The notes beneath the pieces were generated by a model. That model did no database searches. It was not told where the DNA came from and saw only the letters and a program-made list of their open reading frames with translations. From the NCBI GenBank assembly GCA_018895235.1, contig JAHIOM010000011.1, positions 1 to 48,967 of the forward strand: DNA of 48,967 bases, in the 5' to 3' direction. A program made the translations under genes and the position numbers. Within the stretch, counting starts at the first letter, position 1; every line of letters begins with the position of its first letter. This DNA is from Patescibacteria group bacterium (GTDB lineage Bacteria > Patescibacteriota > Minisyncoccia > Minisyncoccales > Staskawiczbacteraceae). Below, in pieces: positions 35,864-44,960 of this stretch.

Positions 35864-37927
35864 ATGGCAAGAGAAGAATTAAAAAAAAGAATAGGAAAAC
35901 TTAGGGAGTTGATTAATCACCACCGCTATCTTTATCATGTTTTAGATAAACAAGAAATCTCAGATGAGGCCTTGGACTCTCTTAAAAAAGAACTTTTTGA
36001 TTTAGAACAAAAATACCCTGAGTTTATTACTCTTGATTCGCCCACTCAAAGGGTGGGAGGAGCGCCCCTAAAAGAGTTTAAGAAAATAAGGCATCCAGAA
36101 AGGATGCTTTCTTTGAATGATGTTTTTTCAAAACAAGATTTTTTAGATTGGCAGGAAAGAGTTTCGAAACTTCTAACCGAAAAAGAAAAAAAAGACATAG
36201 ATTTTTATTGCGAATTAAAATTAGACGGCTTGGCAATAGAACTTATTTATGAAAATGGATTATTAAAAACAGGTTCAACCCGCGGCGACGGAATTGTAGG
36301 CGAGGATGTTACCCAAAACTTAAAAACAATAGAGGCAGTTCCCTTGAGATTGAGAGATATAAATAAGGTTATAGAAGAACTAAAAAAAGAAAACTTAAAG
36401 AAAATTGCCGAAAATATAAGGAATAAAGGGCTGAAAAAAGTAATTGTCCGGGGTGAAGTGTTTCTGACCAAAAAAGAGTTTGAAAAAATTAATAAAATCC
36501 AAGTAAAAAAGGGACTGCCCTTGTATGCCAATCCCCGAAATATAGCAGCAGGTTCAATTCGCCAACTTGATCCAAAGGTTACGGCTTTACGCCAGCTTGA
36601 TTCTAACGCTTACGATTTATTAACTGATTTTGGTCAGAAGACCCATGAAGAAACGCACAAAATTCTAAAAGCTCTTGGGTTTAAAATAAACAAAAATAAT
36701 AAATATCGCCAAAACGCCAATAAAGTTTTTGAACTTCATAAATTTTGGCAGAAAAACAGGGATAGCCTTCCTTACGAGATTGATGGCATTGTCGTTATTA
36801 TCAACAATAACAACATTTTTAAGAAGTTGGGAGTGGTGGGCAAAGCGCCCAGAGGGGCAGTTGCTTTTAAATTCTCCCTAAAACAAGCGACTACTAAGGT
36901 CGAAGATATTTTTATTCAGGTCGGCAGGACCGGAGCTATGACTCCGGTTGCCCGCTTAAAACCGGTAAGCATTTCCGGGGTTACGATTACTCGGGCTACC
37001 CTTCATAATAAAGACGAGATTAAAAGGTTAGGAGTGAAAATTGGAGATACGGTGATAGTTGGCAGGGCAGGAGATGTAATCCCCGATATTGTTAAGGTAT
37101 TGACCGAATTGAGGACCGGAAAAGAGAAAGATTTTAAAATGCCAAAAGTTTGTCCCTCCTGCGGATCAAAACTAATAAAATCAGAAAGAGAATTGTTTTG
37201 GCGTTGTCCCAATTCAAAATGTTTTGCAAGAAAAAGAAGGGCTCTTTATTATTTCGTTTCCAGGGGGGCTTTTGATATTAGGGGATTAGGTCCTAAAATT
37301 ATTGACCGTCTTTTGGAAGAAGGATTAATCCGAGACGCAGCTGATTTATTTGAATTAAAAGAAGGAGATGTAGTCCAATTAGAGAGGTTTGCTGAAAAAT
37401 CAGCTGAAAATCTGATTAAAGCAGTTCAAAACAGCAGGAAAATATCTTTGCCGCGATTTATTTATGCTTTGGGCATTAGAAATGTAGGACAAGAAACCAG
37501 CCAAGATTTGGCAGAATATTTTGGAGATATGGGAAAGCTAGAAAAAGCAAACCTTGATGAACTGCAAAAAATAAAAGACATTGGACCCGTAGTTGCCGAG
37601 TCAATTAATAAGTGGTTTTCAGATGAAAGAAATAGGAAATTCTTATGGAGGCTTAAAATATCAATTAATATAATCAAAACAAAAAAGGAAATAAAAGGCG
37701 GAAAACTAAAAGGAAGAAGGTTTGTTTTAACCGGAGAATTAAAAACTATGTCCAGAAATCGGGTCAGAGAAATAATAAGAAATCTTGACGGTAATGTTTC
37801 AGAAGCGGTTTCCAAAAACACCGATTTTGTTGTTGTCGGTTTAAACCCCGGCTCAAAATTAAAGATGGCAGAGAAATTGGGCGTAAAAACCATAAAAGAA
37901 GAAGAATTTTTAAAATTATTGCAATAA
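35864..37927 (+). CDS. ligA: NAD-dependent DNA ligase LigA
   Basis: ELKLDGLAIELIYENG (KxDG), zinc finger CPSCGSKL...CPNSKC, HhH and BRCT domains. Confidence 0.97.
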   Translation: MAREELKKRIGKLRELINHHRYLYHVLDKQEISDEALDSLKKELFDLEQKYPEFITLDSPTQRVGGAPLKEFKKIRHPERMLSLNDVFSKQDFLDWQERVSKLLTEKEKKDIDFYCELKLDGLAIELIYENGLLKTGSTRGDGIVGEDVTQNLKTIEAVPLRLRDINKVIEELKKENLKKIAENIRNKGLKKVIVRGEVFLTKKEFEKINKIQVKKGLPLYANPRNIAAGSIRQLDPKVTALRQLDSNAYDLLTDFGQKTHEETHKILKALGFKINKNNKYRQNANKVFELHKFWQKNRDSLPYEIDGIVVIINNNNIFKKLGVVGKAPRGAVAFKFSLKQATTKVEDIFIQVGRTGAMTPVARLKPVSISGVTITRATLHNKDEIKRLGVKIGDTVIVGRAGDVIPDIVKVLTELRTGKEKDFKMPKVCPSCGSKLIKSERELFWRCPNSKCFARKRRALYYFVSRGAFDIRGLGPKIIDRLLEEGLIRDAADLFELKEGDVVQLERFAEKSAENLIKAVQNSRKISLPRFIYALGIRNVGQETSQDLAEYFGDMGKLEKANLDELQKIKDIGPVVAESINKWFSDERNRKFLWRLKISINIIKTKKEIKGGKLKGRRFVLTGELKTMSRNRVREIIRNLDGNVSEAVSKNTDFVVVGLNPGSKLKMAEKLGVKTIKEEEFLKLLQ

Positions 37928-37932
37928 TATAA

Positions 37933-39042
37933 ATGTTTGGCAATTTGTCTTTTAAACCATTAAGGGCCCACCTTAGGAGGTTGGATTGGTTGCTTGCGGG
38001 CAGCGCAATATTGTTAACTATTATCGGACTATTAGCAATATATAGCTCCTCTTTGAGAAAAGGAGATTTTTTGAATTTTAAAAAACAAATACTTTTTTTT
38101 ACGGTGGGTTTTATTTTAATGATTTTAATTAGTTTTTTTGATCACCGTGTATTAAAAAACAACTCATATTTAATCTTAATCCTTTATTTTCTCGCTCTTT
38201 TGTTTTTAATAGGTTTATTCTTTTTTGCCCCGGAAATCAGAGGAAAAAGAGGATGGTATAAATTTGGGGTAATGTCTTTTGATCCTATTGAACTGCTTAA
38301 AATTACTCTGATTATCCTGTTAGCTAAATATTTTTCTATGAGACACGCTGAAATGTATAGGTTCTGGCATATTGTTTTTTCTGGCATTTATGTTTTAGTC
38401 CCTTGTTTGCTGATTTTCTTTCAGCCGGACTTAGGCGCGGTTTTAATTTTGGTAATCGTCTGGCTCTCTATTTTATTGATTTCCGGGATTAAAATTCGCC
38501 ACTTCTTAATTCTTTCTTTGGTCGGTCTTATTTTATTACTGCTTTCCTGGCAGTTTCTGTTGCATGATTATCAAAAGAGCAGAGTCTTGGATTTTATTTT
38601 CCCTTATGACCCCTTGGGCACCTCTTGGAGCCAGAGTCAGGCGGAGATTGCTATTGGTTCTGGTCAAATCTTTGGCCGCGGTTTTACCAAAGGTTCTCAA
38701 ACCCAATATGGGTTTTTACCAGAGCCTCATACTGATTTCATCTTTTCGGTTGTTGCTGAAGAATCCGGTTTGGTTGGCGTACTGCTTGTATTTTTTCTTT
38801 ATTCCATATTGATTTGGAGGACAATTAAAATCGCTGTTATGTCTCGGTCTAACTTTCCTCGGCTTTTTGCTTCTGGTTTCGCTGTTATTTTAATTGCCCA
38901 ATTTTTTATCAATATCGGGATGAATGCCGGTATCCTTCCGGTTATTGGGATTTACCTTCCTTTAATCAGTTACGGCGGTTCGGGATTGATAGGGACGTTT
39001 GTTGGTCTTGGAATTATACAAAGTATAAAGATTAAAACATAG
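37933..39042 (+). CDS. rodA: RodA/FtsW/SpoVE (SEDS) family protein
   Basis: Polytopic; FQPDLGAVLIL, EPHTDFIFSVVAEESGLVG, LPLISYGGSGLIGTFVGLGI. Confidence 0.9.
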   Translation: MFGNLSFKPLRAHLRRLDWLLAGSAILLTIIGLLAIYSSSLRKGDFLNFKKQILFFTVGFILMILISFFDHRVLKNNSYLILILYFLALLFLIGLFFFAPEIRGKRGWYKFGVMSFDPIELLKITLIILLAKYFSMRHAEMYRFWHIVFSGIYVLVPCLLIFFQPDLGAVLILVIVWLSILLISGIKIRHFLILSLVGLILLLLSWQFLLHDYQKSRVLDFIFPYDPLGTSWSQSQAEIAIGSGQIFGRGFTKGSQTQYGFLPEPHTDFIFSVVAEESGLVGVLLVFFLYSILIWRTIKIAVMSRSNFPRLFASGFAVILIAQFFINIGMNAGILPVIGIYLPLISYGGSGLIGTFVGLGIIQSIKIKT

Positions 39043-39066
39043 GCGCCATAATCGGTTCAGCTATTG

Positions 39067-39134
39067 ACCCTTCACCTTTCTTTTGTTATACTTTATTATA
39101 TTGTGTTCTAAGTGACAAAAAGAAGGTGAAGGGT
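39067..39134. repeat. MITE-like palindromic element, acccttcaccttt family, copy 3
   Basis: acccttcacctttctttt ... aaaaagaaggtgaagggt; 13 bp from the IS left end. Confidence 0.85.
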
Positions 39135-39147
39135 GCGGAAGATGAGA

Positions 39148-40204
39148 TACATAGGTAACACCCTTGTTTTACCAAAATCTGGTAAAATCAAGGACAAATG
39201 TTTAACCTATGTATCAATATGCAACAAATATTCGCCTACAAGGGTGTCTTAGGCATCCAGAAGTTCTTATACCCACCCAACCTCAGCCCGGAAGCCCAAG
39301 CCAGACTCAAGTGGATGGACCATTACAGGCAGACAAAGAATGTATCTTTAACCTGCCGACATTTCAACATATCCAGGAAGACCTTCCACAAGTGGAAGAA
39401 TTTCTACAACCCCCACCATCTTATTACTCTAGAATCAAGAGACAGGGCTCCTAAGAGGAGAAGACAAAGAGAAATATCTTCAGAGCAGGAGATGAGAGTG
39501 GTAAATCTAAGGAAGCAATATTTAAGGTACGGAAAAGAAAAGCTCTCCCTTATATACCAATCTCTTTATGGAGAGAAGATATCCTGCTGGAAGATACAGA
39601 AAACCATTGAGAAATACAGGCTCTATTATCACCCTCAAAGAACAGAAGCTATTAGAAGAAAAAGACAGAGATCTCAATACAAAAAGAGGATAACTGAGCT
39701 GAAACAAAGGAAGATATCCGGATTCCTTTTGCAGATAGATACAGTGGTCATTTATTGGAAGAGCGTTAAAAGATACATCGTCACTGCCATAGATAAATAT
39801 TCCAAGATTGCCTTTGCCAGGATGTACACGACCCATTCTTCCTACAACAGCAGAGACTTCCTCCATAGATTAAACTACCTCTTAGATGGTAAGATAGACA
39901 ATATCCAGACAGACAACGGATCTGAGTTTCTGAAACACTTTGACAAAACATGTTCTGAATTAAACATCAACCACTATTTTTCCAGAAACCATACCCCCAA
40001 AGACAACGCTGTCTTAGAGAGGTTTAACAAAACATTACAGGAAGAATTCATTGCTCAAGGAAACTTTGACACAAATCTTAACAGATTTAATCATTCCTTA
40101 ACCGAGTGGTTGATAGAATACAACTTCAGAAGACCTCACCAAGCGCTGGGATATATATCGCCAATTAATTTTCAGGTTAAACACTTAAAAGTGTTACCTA
40201 TGTA
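39148..40204 (+). mobile_element. IS481-like insertion sequence (approximate ends)
   Basis: 14-bp TIRs tacataggtaacac (39148-39161) and gtgttacctatgta (40191-40204) around a DDE transposase. Confidence 0.85.
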
Positions 40205-40226
40205 CCCTTCTAGTACATTTCCTTGA
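39198..40226 (+). CDS. IS481-like DDE transposase (rve integrase core)
   Basis: HTH (SLTCRHFNISRKTFHKWKNFY), LQIDTVVIY, IQTDNGSEFLKHF, NAVLERFNKTLQEEF, YNFRRPHQALGYISP. Confidence 0.92.
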   Translation: MFNLCINMQQIFAYKGVLGIQKFLYPPNLSPEAQARLKWMDHYRQTKNVSLTCRHFNISRKTFHKWKNFYNPHHLITLESRDRAPKRRRQREISSEQEMRVVNLRKQYLRYGKEKLSLIYQSLYGEKISCWKIQKTIEKYRLYYHPQRTEAIRRKRQRSQYKKRITELKQRKISGFLLQIDTVVIYWKSVKRYIVTAIDKYSKIAFARMYTTHSSYNSRDFLHRLNYLLDGKIDNIQTDNGSEFLKHFDKTCSELNINHYFSRNHTPKDNAVLERFNKTLQEEFIAQGNFDTNLNRFNHSLTEWLIEYNFRRPHQALGYISPINFQVKHLKVLPMYPSSTFP

Positions 40227-40250
40227 CTTATTATATATAAAGAGTATAAT
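40223..40250 (+). promoter_or_regulatory. Sigma70-type promoter (TTGACT-16-TATAAT) at IS right boundary
   Basis: ttgact 40223-40228, tataat 40245-40250. Confidence 0.75.
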
Positions 40251-40319
40251 GGATTTAGACTCGTAAGTCGAAGTATCTTAATTAAGTTTTTAATTTTTAA
40301 TTGAAGACCCAACAAGTAG

Positions 40320-40364
40320 AGCGACTCAGTCATTAAAAGGTCGCTTTTTATGTGGCAGTGCCAC
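40320..40364 (+). promoter_or_regulatory. Leader hairpins: terminator-like agcgac..gtcgctttttat and gtggcagtgccac
   Basis: Between promoter 40223-40250 and ATG at 40383. Confidence 0.5.
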
Positions 40365-40382
40365 AACATTAATAAAATCAAC

Positions 40383-40577
40383 ATGTTCAAAAAGTTTGAT
40401 GATGGCCCAAAAGGTAATTTCACACCTAGGCCAATGATTAAAGGAGACTGGAAATGTTCAGAGTGCGCAACGGCAATAACCGAACTCCCCTTTGAACCAG
40501 CTCCTGATAGACCAATCTATTGCAAAGAATGCTGGATGAAGAAAAGAGCAGAAAGAGGAAATAGATTTGATCGATAA
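40383..40577 (+). CDS. CxxC-x(n)-CxxC zinc-ribbon-like small protein
   Basis: KCSECATAITELPFEPAPDRPIYCKECWMKKR. Confidence 0.85.
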   Translation: MFKKFDDGPKGNFTPRPMIKGDWKCSECATAITELPFEPAPDRPIYCKECWMKKRAERGNRFDR

Positions 40578-40592
40578 ATAGGAATATACAAC

Positions 40593-40624
40593 AAAAAAAC
40601 CGCCAAACTTGGGCGGTTTTTTGT
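40593..40624. terminator. Rho-independent terminator
   Basis: aaaaaaaccgccaaacttgggcggttttttg. Confidence 0.85.
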
Positions 40625-40630
40625 TTATCG

Positions 40631-41053
40631 TTATTTTATTCTAAGATAGTTTGAAATTGTTTTTATAGTGTAATCAACAAACTCCACCGTCGCGCCCGCT
40701 ACCCCTTCTGATGCGCCCGTTATTATCTTTTTAAAGATATTTTGGAGCTTAACATCTCCTGTTTTATCAGCAGCATCAGAAAGATTTCTTAACCATTCAG
40801 CTTGGTCAATTTCTTTTTTTGTGTCTAAACCAAATTCTTGGCGAGAAGGTTCCATAATCAAATCTAGGGCCTGAATATAGAGAAAACTTTCTTCTATGGT
40901 TCCTGTTAAATCTTTTTTTGATGATTCTAGCTCTTTGATTTTATCTTGATAAATTTTCCCGATATCAGCATTAATTTGGAAAAAATAGAAATTAATGCCA
41001 ATGCTGGCAACCAACAACAAACACAATATTATAATAATAATATTTTTAGCCAT
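40631..41053 (-). CDS. Hypothetical membrane-anchored protein
   Basis: N-terminal TM then helical region; no family recognised. Confidence 0.65.
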   Translation of the reverse strand: MAKNIIIIILCLLLVASIGINFYFFQINADIGKIYQDKIKELESSKKDLTGTIEESFLYIQALDLIMEPSRQEFGLDTKKEIDQAEWLRNLSDAADKTGDVKLQNIFKKIITGASEGVAGATVEFVDYTIKTISNYLRIK

Positions 41054-41077
41054 AGCTATATAGATTTTATTAACCGT

Positions 41078-41761
41078 TTACTTCTGCCCTACTTTATTAT
41101 TTACAATAATAACAAACTCCCCTCTCGGCTTTTGTCCTTCTAATATTTTAAATGTTTCCTCTATTGTACCGCGATGGACTGTCTCAAATTTTTTGGTCAA
41201 CTCGCGGCAAACAACCATTTCTGACTTAGGTGACAACTCTTTTAATTCTTTTAAGGTTTTAATAATGCGATGGGGTGATTCGTAAAAGACAACCGAATAC
41301 TTCGAATTAACAATTGACTCTAAAAACTTTTTTCTTCTTTTTTTAGCGGGAGGAAATCCCATAAAAAAGAACCTATCAGTGGGCAGACCGGAAATACTTG
41401 CCGCAGCAATGACAGCCGACGGACCCGGAACCGCTGTGATTTCGGTTTGGGGAATTTTGGCAAGAATCTCTTTGATTAATTGGTTCCCGGGGTCAGAGAT
41501 ACCGGGCGTGCCGGCATCAGAAACCAAAGCCAGATTTTTGCCTTGCCGTAAAAAGTTTAAAATGTAGTCAACTTTTCTAATTTTGCTGTGCTGGTGATAG
41601 CTGACTAATTGAGTGTTTATTTGGTAACGGTTCAACAACTTGCTCGTTACTCTTGTGTCTTCGCACAGAATCAAATCAACTCCCCCTAAAACTTCAAGAG
41701 CCCTAAGGGTAATATCTTTGAGATTGCCTATCGGAGTAGCAACAATATATAGAGTGGTCAT
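41078..41761 (-). CDS. rsmI: 16S rRNA (cytidine(1402)-2'-O)-methyltransferase
   Basis: LYIVATPIGNLKDITLRALEVL, CEDTRVTSKLL, LVSDAGTPGISDPG, TAVPGPSA. Confidence 0.95.
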   Translation of the reverse strand: MTTLYIVATPIGNLKDITLRALEVLGGVDLILCEDTRVTSKLLNRYQINTQLVSYHQHSKIRKVDYILNFLRQGKNLALVSDAGTPGISDPGNQLIKEILAKIPQTEITAVPGPSAVIAAASISGLPTDRFFFMGFPPAKKRRKKFLESIVNSKYSVVFYESPHRIIKTLKELKELSPKSEMVVCRELTKKFETVHRGTIEETFKILEGQKPRGEFVIIVNNKVGQK

Positions 41762-41806
41762 TTTTTAATTAAGATTTAAATATTAATTCATTTATTCAAA
41801 ACAAAA

Positions 41807-42247
41807 TCAGGGACAAAAAGTAATGTCTGCCTCACAATCGGCCTGATCAATCTGTTTTTTGTTGCCCGTACTATCAAGACACCATGCCTTGCTTTTGTCT
41901 TCAGGGACATTAAGCTGGACGCAGACCGTCCACTCATCAGAATCATGATGACAAACCTTGCATTTTTTGGGATTTTTGTCGCAATCGGCGCCAGGAATCG
42001 CGTCATAAACCGTTTCTACTCTATCATCGTTGCAGAATCCTCCATAGTTTCCATTGCGCTCGTCATAATAAACTTGAGCTAGATAGGATAGTTGGTCTAT
42101 GCCCATTTTGACTGCGGCATCTTTTGCTCTCCCTCTTATGCTGGCGACATTAATAAAAACAATGGCAGCTAAAATCCCGATAATCGCGATAACCACCAAC
42201 AATTCAATCAGGGTGAATCCTTTAATCTTTGCTTTTTCCCATTTCAT
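41807..42247 (-). CDS. Type IV prepilin (second major-pilin-like gene)
   Basis: IKGFTLIELLVVIAIIGILAAIVFINVASIRGRAKDA, closely matching the 32130-32561 N-terminus. Confidence 0.92.
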   Translation of the reverse strand: MKWEKAKIKGFTLIELLVVIAIIGILAAIVFINVASIRGRAKDAAVKMGIDQLSYLAQVYYDERNGNYGGFCNDDRVETVYDAIPGADCDKNPKKCKVCHHDSDEWTVCVQLNVPEDKSKAWCLDSTGNKKQIDQADCEADITFCP

Positions 42248-42250
42248 TTT

Positions 42251-44941
42251 TTAATTAGTTTTCTTATATTTAATAAAAACCCATTTTGCAATTTCAACAA
42301 GAGCAAAATTCAGCAAGCCAAAGGCCAAAAGAATGAGCCATTCAAAAAAACCCAAAGAAACGGTTTTAAGAAGTTTTTGGAAAACTGGAACATAGAGAGC
42401 GATGATAAGAAAAAAGAAGCCGGAGGCAATAGACAAATTAACATATGTATTAGAAAAAGGATTGTACTGCCAGATATTTTTTCTCAAATTCCGACAGGAA
42501 AAAATAACAAAAAACGAATCAATTGCTAAACCGACAAATATTATACTGCGGATTAACTCTATAGGATAACCCATATAAAAAAACCACAAAAAAAGGCCAA
42601 AAAGAATAATGTTACTAAAAATACCGATAATGAAAATTAGAACATTCATTTCTTTATTTAAAAGCGGCAAACGGGGATCCTCAGGGGAACGATTCATAAT
42701 ATCTTTTTCTTCTGACTCAAAAGTTAGAGCCATTGCCGGTAGCGTGCTTTCTATCATATTCTTCCAAAGAATTTGGCCCGGCAAAACCGGCAAAGGCAAG
42801 CGAAAAATTACACTAAAACCAATTAACATTATTTCGGTAAATCCGCCGCTCAATAAATAAGTAATAATTTTCCTTACATTATCCATTATTCTCCTTCCCT
42901 CTTTCACTGCTGTAATAATAATACTAAGATTATCGCTCAAAAGTATAAGATCTGACACCTCTTTTGCGGCTTCCGTGCCAGAGCCCAAAGCTACTCCAAT
43001 GTCGGCTTTTTTGAGCGCCGGAGCATCATTAACTCCATCGCCGGTCATTGCCACCACCTCCCCTACATCTTGCCAGGCCTGAATAATTCTCATTTTGTGG
43101 CGGGGCTCCACCCTTGCATAAATCTCAATATCTTTTACTACTTTTTTTAACTCTTCATCGCTCATTTTATCTAATTGTTTTCCTTCAAGAATATTTTTTT
43201 CTTTACAAGGCAAACCAAGCTCCTGGGCAATGGCTTTTGCTGTTAGTTTATGGTCGCCAGTAACTAAAATTACCCTCATTCCCGCTCGCTGACAGGTTTT
43301 GATGGTATTTTTGGCGTCTTTCCTCAAAGGATCGTGGAGGGTAATAAACCCTACAAAAATTAGTTCTTCAATTTTGGGATTTTGGTCGTCAATGTTTTGC
43401 TGTTCGGTTTCTTTGTAAGCTACAGCAAGCACTCTCTGTCCTTTTGAAGATAGAATTTCTTGCTTTTTAATTAACTCAATAGTTTTTTCCGCCAAGAGAG
43501 GTATTTGTTGACCATTGAGCTGCAAGTATTTTGACATTCCTAAAACTACTTCCGGCGCGCCCAAAACAGAAAGAATATTTTTTCCGTCCCGGCCCTTGTG
43601 CAATGCGGCAGAATATTTATAAACAGGGTCAAAAGGAACAGTATCAAGCCGAGGCTGATTTTTCTCTATTTCTTTTTTATTAAGCCCGGCCTGCATACCG
43701 GCTATTAAAAGAGCTTTATCTGTTGGCCTGCCTCTAACAATCCATCTTTCAAGCGCCTCGTCAGGATTTTCAATAAAGGCCTCGCAGCAAAGCGTGGCGA
43801 TTTTAAGGGCTAAAATATTTACCCCGTTAAATTGTGAAGCAATTTGTGCGGGGTGGGATCCGTTTTCTTCGTTGGCTTGCCCCCCACCAAAAATTTGGTG
43901 GGGGGTATAAACACCTGCTACCTCCATTTTCCCTTCAGTTAATGTTCCTGTTTTATCAGTCGCAATTACAGAGGTGCTTCCCAGTGTTTCAGCGGCCACT
44001 ATTTTTCTAACCAAGCCCTTCTTTTTTAATATTCTCTGTAAGCCAAAAGCAAAAGTGACTGTAACAGCCACGGGCAGACCCTCAGGAATGGCAGCCACCG
44101 CTACGGCGATACCAGTTAACAACATTTCCAAATAACCCTTTCCTGTTAGTACGCCAAAAATAAAAATAAATAAACACAAAAAAACAATTATTAACCCTAG
44201 AACTACGCTGAAGCGGGCTACTTTTTTTTGAAAGGGCGTTTTTTCTTCTTTTGCCTCTTTTACCATTTCAACCACTTTGCCAATTTCTGTCTGAAGCCCG
44301 GTTTCGGTCACAATGACCCTGCCTATTCCCTCTTCAACCACTGTCCCCATATAAACCATATTATCTCTATCAGCCAAGGAGGTTTCTTGTTTTAAAATTT
44401 TTGGGTCTTTTTTATTGGCGAGCCATTCACCTGTTAAAGCCGCTTCATTTATTTTAAGATTGTGAGACCAGATTAGCCGGCCGTCTGCCGGCACCTTGTT
44501 GCCGGGGTTTAATAAGACAATGTCGCCCGGAACCAGTTCTCCCTGCCTTATTTCTTTTTCGTTTCCCTGTCTTATTACAAAGGCATCCACTTTAACCACT
44601 TTTTTAAGAGCGGCTAAAATATTTGATGTTTTGTTTTCTTGGAAAAAACCAATAATAGTGTTTAAAAAAACAACACCAAAAATAACAATGGCGTCTGTGA
44701 AATCCCGCAGAATTAAAGTAACAAAACCCGCTATAATCAAAATATAAATAAGAGGGCTTTTAAATTGCCTAAAAAATATTTTTGTTTTCGGAAGGGGTTT
44801 TTCTTCGGGCAGCAAGTTCTTGCCAAATTGCCTTTGCCTGATTTCTACTTCTTCTTCTGTCAAACCGCGCTCAAAATCTGAATTGAGTTTCTTTATTGCT
44901 TCTTCAAAAGTAATATTGTGCCACTGAATTTCTTTGTTCAT
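42251..44941 (-). CDS. Cation-transporting P-type ATPase (SERCA/PMCA-like)
   Basis: TDKTGTLTEGKM, AALTGEW, MTGDGVNDAPALKKADIGVALG, PEGLPVAVT. Confidence 0.96.
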   Translation of the reverse strand: MNKEIQWHNITFEEAIKKLNSDFERGLTEEEVEIRQRQFGKNLLPEEKPLPKTKIFFRQFKSPLIYILIIAGFVTLILRDFTDAIVIFGVVFLNTIIGFFQENKTSNILAALKKVVKVDAFVIRQGNEKEIRQGELVPGDIVLLNPGNKVPADGRLIWSHNLKINEAALTGEWLANKKDPKILKQETSLADRDNMVYMGTVVEEGIGRVIVTETGLQTEIGKVVEMVKEAKEEKTPFQKKVARFSVVLGLIIVFLCLFIFIFGVLTGKGYLEMLLTGIAVAVAAIPEGLPVAVTVTFAFGLQRILKKKGLVRKIVAAETLGSTSVIATDKTGTLTEGKMEVAGVYTPHQIFGGGQANEENGSHPAQIASQFNGVNILALKIATLCCEAFIENPDEALERWIVRGRPTDKALLIAGMQAGLNKKEIEKNQPRLDTVPFDPVYKYSAALHKGRDGKNILSVLGAPEVVLGMSKYLQLNGQQIPLLAEKTIELIKKQEILSSKGQRVLAVAYKETEQQNIDDQNPKIEELIFVGFITLHDPLRKDAKNTIKTCQRAGMRVILVTGDHKLTAKAIAQELGLPCKEKNILEGKQLDKMSDEELKKVVKDIEIYARVEPRHKMRIIQAWQDVGEVVAMTGDGVNDAPALKKADIGVALGSGTEAAKEVSDLILLSDNLSIIITAVKEGRRIMDNVRKIITYLLSGGFTEIMLIGFSVIFRLPLPVLPGQILWKNMIESTLPAMALTFESEEKDIMNRSPEDPRLPLLNKEMNVLIFIIGIFSNIILFGLFLWFFYMGYPIELIRSIIFVGLAIDSFFVIFSCRNLRKNIWQYNPFSNTYVNLSIASGFFFLIIALYVPVFQKLLKTVSLGFFEWLILLAFGLLNFALVEIAKWVFIKYKKTN
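43821..43906. repeat. Two palindromes inside the P-type ATPase CDS
   Basis: accccgttaaattgtgaagcaatttgtgcggggt (43821-43854) and gccccccaccaaaaatttggtgggggg (about 43879-43905). Confidence 0.88.
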
Positions 44942-44960
44942 CTTTGATAAATATTTAAAA

